In this document: in pieces, positions 21,858-22,597 of the stretch
Position numbering within the stretch: position 1 is the stretch's first letter
How the letters are laid out: every line of letters begins with the position of its first letter
Assembly (NCBI GenBank): GCA_049317345.1
Contig: JBMOIL010000018.1
Location: forward strand, 1-22,597
DNA from: Mxb001 sp049317345
GTDB taxonomy: Bacteria > Actinomycetota > Actinomycetes > S36-B12
Reading direction: 5' to 3'
DNA: 22,597 nt
Translations under genes and position numbers: made by a program
The notes under the pieces: model-generated
The model's database searches: none
What the model was told of the DNA's origin: nothing
What the model saw: only the letters and a program-made list of their open reading frames with translations

Positions 21858-21916
21858 TGTGGATGACGCACCTGCTGGCAAGGTTGCCAGCGTGAATCCT
21901 GCGCGCCTGTGGATGA
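21858..21916 (+). repeat. Two TGTGGATGA copies 50 bp apart
   Basis: TGTGGATGA occurs at 21858-21866 and 21908-21916, in the same orientation and with starts exactly 50 bp apart. The reverse complement TCATCCACA differs by one base from the DnaA box TTATCCACA. An 18-bp palindrome lies between them. Whether DnaA or another regulator binds is unknown. Confidence 0.5.
21874..21891 (+). promoter_or_regulatory. Perfect 18-bp palindrome between glmM and glmS
   Basis: GCTGGCAAGGTTGCCAGC has two 8-bp arms around GG. As RNA it could form a stem with a 4-nt loop (AGGT). As DNA it resembles an operator for a dimeric repressor. It lies 82 bp after glmM and about 165 bp before glmS. There is no T-run. Confidence 0.5.
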
Positions 21917-21966
21917 ACTCACTGGCCTGAAGTGTTCTTCCCTTGAAGGTCACTCCCCTTACCTCA

Positions 21967-21986
21967 CCCCCACGCTACGCGGGGGG
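21967..21986 (+). terminator. GC-rich hairpin between glmM and glmS
   Basis: CCCCC (21967-21971) and CGC (21973-21975) pair with GCG (21979-21981) and GGGGG (21982-21986). There is one bulged A and a TAC loop. It may be the glmM 3' end signal, insulating glmS. It has no T-run. Confidence 0.45.
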
Positions 21987-22031
21987 ACCGACATCTGAGC
22001 CCCGCCTGAGAGCGGCAGCCCGACTTCGCCA

Positions 22032-22050
22032 CCAGGGCCGCGTACCCTGG
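22032..22050 (+). promoter_or_regulatory. glmS: glmS promoter -10 (leaderless) overlapped by an inverted repeat
   Basis: TACCCT at 22043-22048 fits the -10 form and ends 7 nt before the glmS ATG at 22056, so the transcript would start at or beside the A of the start codon. The -35 region around 22020-22025 (CCGACT) is weak. An inverted repeat CCAGGG-N7-CCCTGG (22032-22037 with 22045-22050) covers the -10, where a bound repressor would block RNA polymerase. No Shine-Dalgarno precedes the ATG. Confidence 0.5.
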
Positions 22051-22055
22051 CCCCT

Positions 22056-22597
22056 ATGTGCGGGATCGTGGGCTACGTCGGTGAGAAACAGGCACTGGAG
22101 GTAGTCGTTGAGGGCCTGCGCCGCCTCGAGTACCGCGGCTACGACTCGGCCGGGGTTGCCGTCGTCACGGGTGATCGGCTGGATGTCCGCAAGAAGGCCG
22201 GCAAGCTCGCCAACCTGGAGTCTCTCCTCGGCGAGGACCCACTGGAGGCGGCCACCATCGGCATCGGCCATACCCGTTGGGCGACACACGGTGGCCCCAC
22301 AGATGCCAATGCCCACCCGCATGTGAGCGAGGACGGCACCGTCGCCGTCATCCACAACGGCATCATCGAGAACTTCGCCGAACTCCGCGATGAGCTGACC
22401 GCCGCGGGCGTCGTGCTCACCTCCGAGACCGACACCGAGGTCGTCGCTCACCTTCTCGCTGCCGAGCTCCCGCGCTGCGGTGGTGACCTCGCGGAGGCGA
22501 TGCGGCGCACCTGCCGGCAGCTCGAGGGAGCCTTTACCCTCGTCGCTGTCGTTGCCGATGACGTGGATGTCGTCGTGGCGGCGCGACGCAATTCCCC
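22056..22597 (+). CDS. glmS: Glutamine-fructose-6-phosphate aminotransferase, N-terminal part (3' truncated)
   Basis: GlmS makes glucosamine-6-phosphate from fructose-6-phosphate and glutamine, the step before GlmM. About 180 residues of roughly 610 are present, cut by the window end. They form the class II glutaminase domain: Cys2 as nucleophile in MCGIVGYVG, LRRLEYRGYDSAG (21-33), GHTRWATHG (71-79), HNGIIENF (100-107) and SETDTE (123-128). All expected glutaminase residues are visible. The ATG must be the start because the cysteine has to become N-terminal after Met removal. There is no Shine-Dalgarno, consistent with a leaderless mRNA. Confidence 0.96.
   Translation, partial: MCGIVGYVGEKQALEVVVEGLRRLEYRGYDSAGVAVVTGDRLDVRKKAGKLANLESLLGEDPLEAATIGIGHTRWATHGGPTDANAHPHVSEDGTVAVIHNGIIENFAELRDELTAAGVVLTSETDTEVVAHLLAAELPRCGGDLAEAMRRTCRQLEGAFTLVAVVADDVDVVVAARRNS

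Noticed and set aside
21792..22055. glmS ribozyme/riboswitch upstream of glmS
   Set aside because: It is a Firmicute-type element with a long leader. Here the likely transcript starts at the ATG, and I see no ribozyme-like core.

Overview
The window is a GC-rich stretch of core actinobacterial chromosome: the str(end)-S10-spc-alpha ribosomal super-cluster, followed by truA, an ABC-F ATPase gene, rplM-rpsI, glmM and the start of glmS. Every gene lies on the + strand. Features pointing to Actinomycetota (class Actinomycetes) are high GC with C/G-ending codons, frequent GTG starts, a lysine/alanine-rich tail on L22, the fusion of the S10, spc and alpha operons around secY-adk-map-infA-rpmJ, a short-LID adenylate kinase, TAnnnT-type -10 elements and a probable leaderless mRNA. 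I cannot name a genus. The S4 protein keeps a four-cysteine zinc site, unlike the cysteine-free S4 I recall from Mycobacterium and Streptomyces.

Layout: 1-350 is the 3' end of tuf, followed by a perfect 10-bp hairpin. 442-5864 holds the S10 operon (rpsJ rplC rplD rplW rplB rpsS rplV rpsC rplP rpmC rpsQ). 5875-10000 holds the spc operon (rplN rplX rplE rpsN rpsH rplF rplR rpsE rpmD rplO). 10148-12797 is secY-adk-map, behind a possible promoter. 12981-16774 is infA-rpmJ-rpsM-rpsK-rpsD-rpoA-rplQ. A 14-bp hairpin ends that run. 16858-19329 is truA plus an ABC-F ATPase. 19452-20419 is rplM-rpsI behind the best-looking promoter in the window. 20430-21791 is glmM. A 264-bp gap containing palindromes and repeats then leads to a truncated glmS.

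The genes cover ribosome assembly, translation initiation (IF-1), nascent-chain maturation (Map), membrane insertion (SecY), adenylate balance (Adk), RNA polymerase alpha, tRNA pseudouridylation (TruA) and the first steps of UDP-GlcNAc synthesis (GlmS, GlmM). Translational coupling is common: ATGA, GTGA or TGATG overlaps join eight gene pairs.

This is conserved housekeeping DNA and I see no new multi-gene system. The points worth a second look are in the gaps: structured RNA ahead of rpsH, rpsM and rpsK, a terminator fused to a promoter ahead of rplM, operator-like palindromes and repeated DnaA-box-like 9-mers between glmM and glmS, a leaderless glmS start, and an ABC-F protein with a non-canonical first ATPase site. 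No tRNA, rRNA, insertion sequence or CRISPR array was seen. No gene-free stretch exceeds 300 bases.
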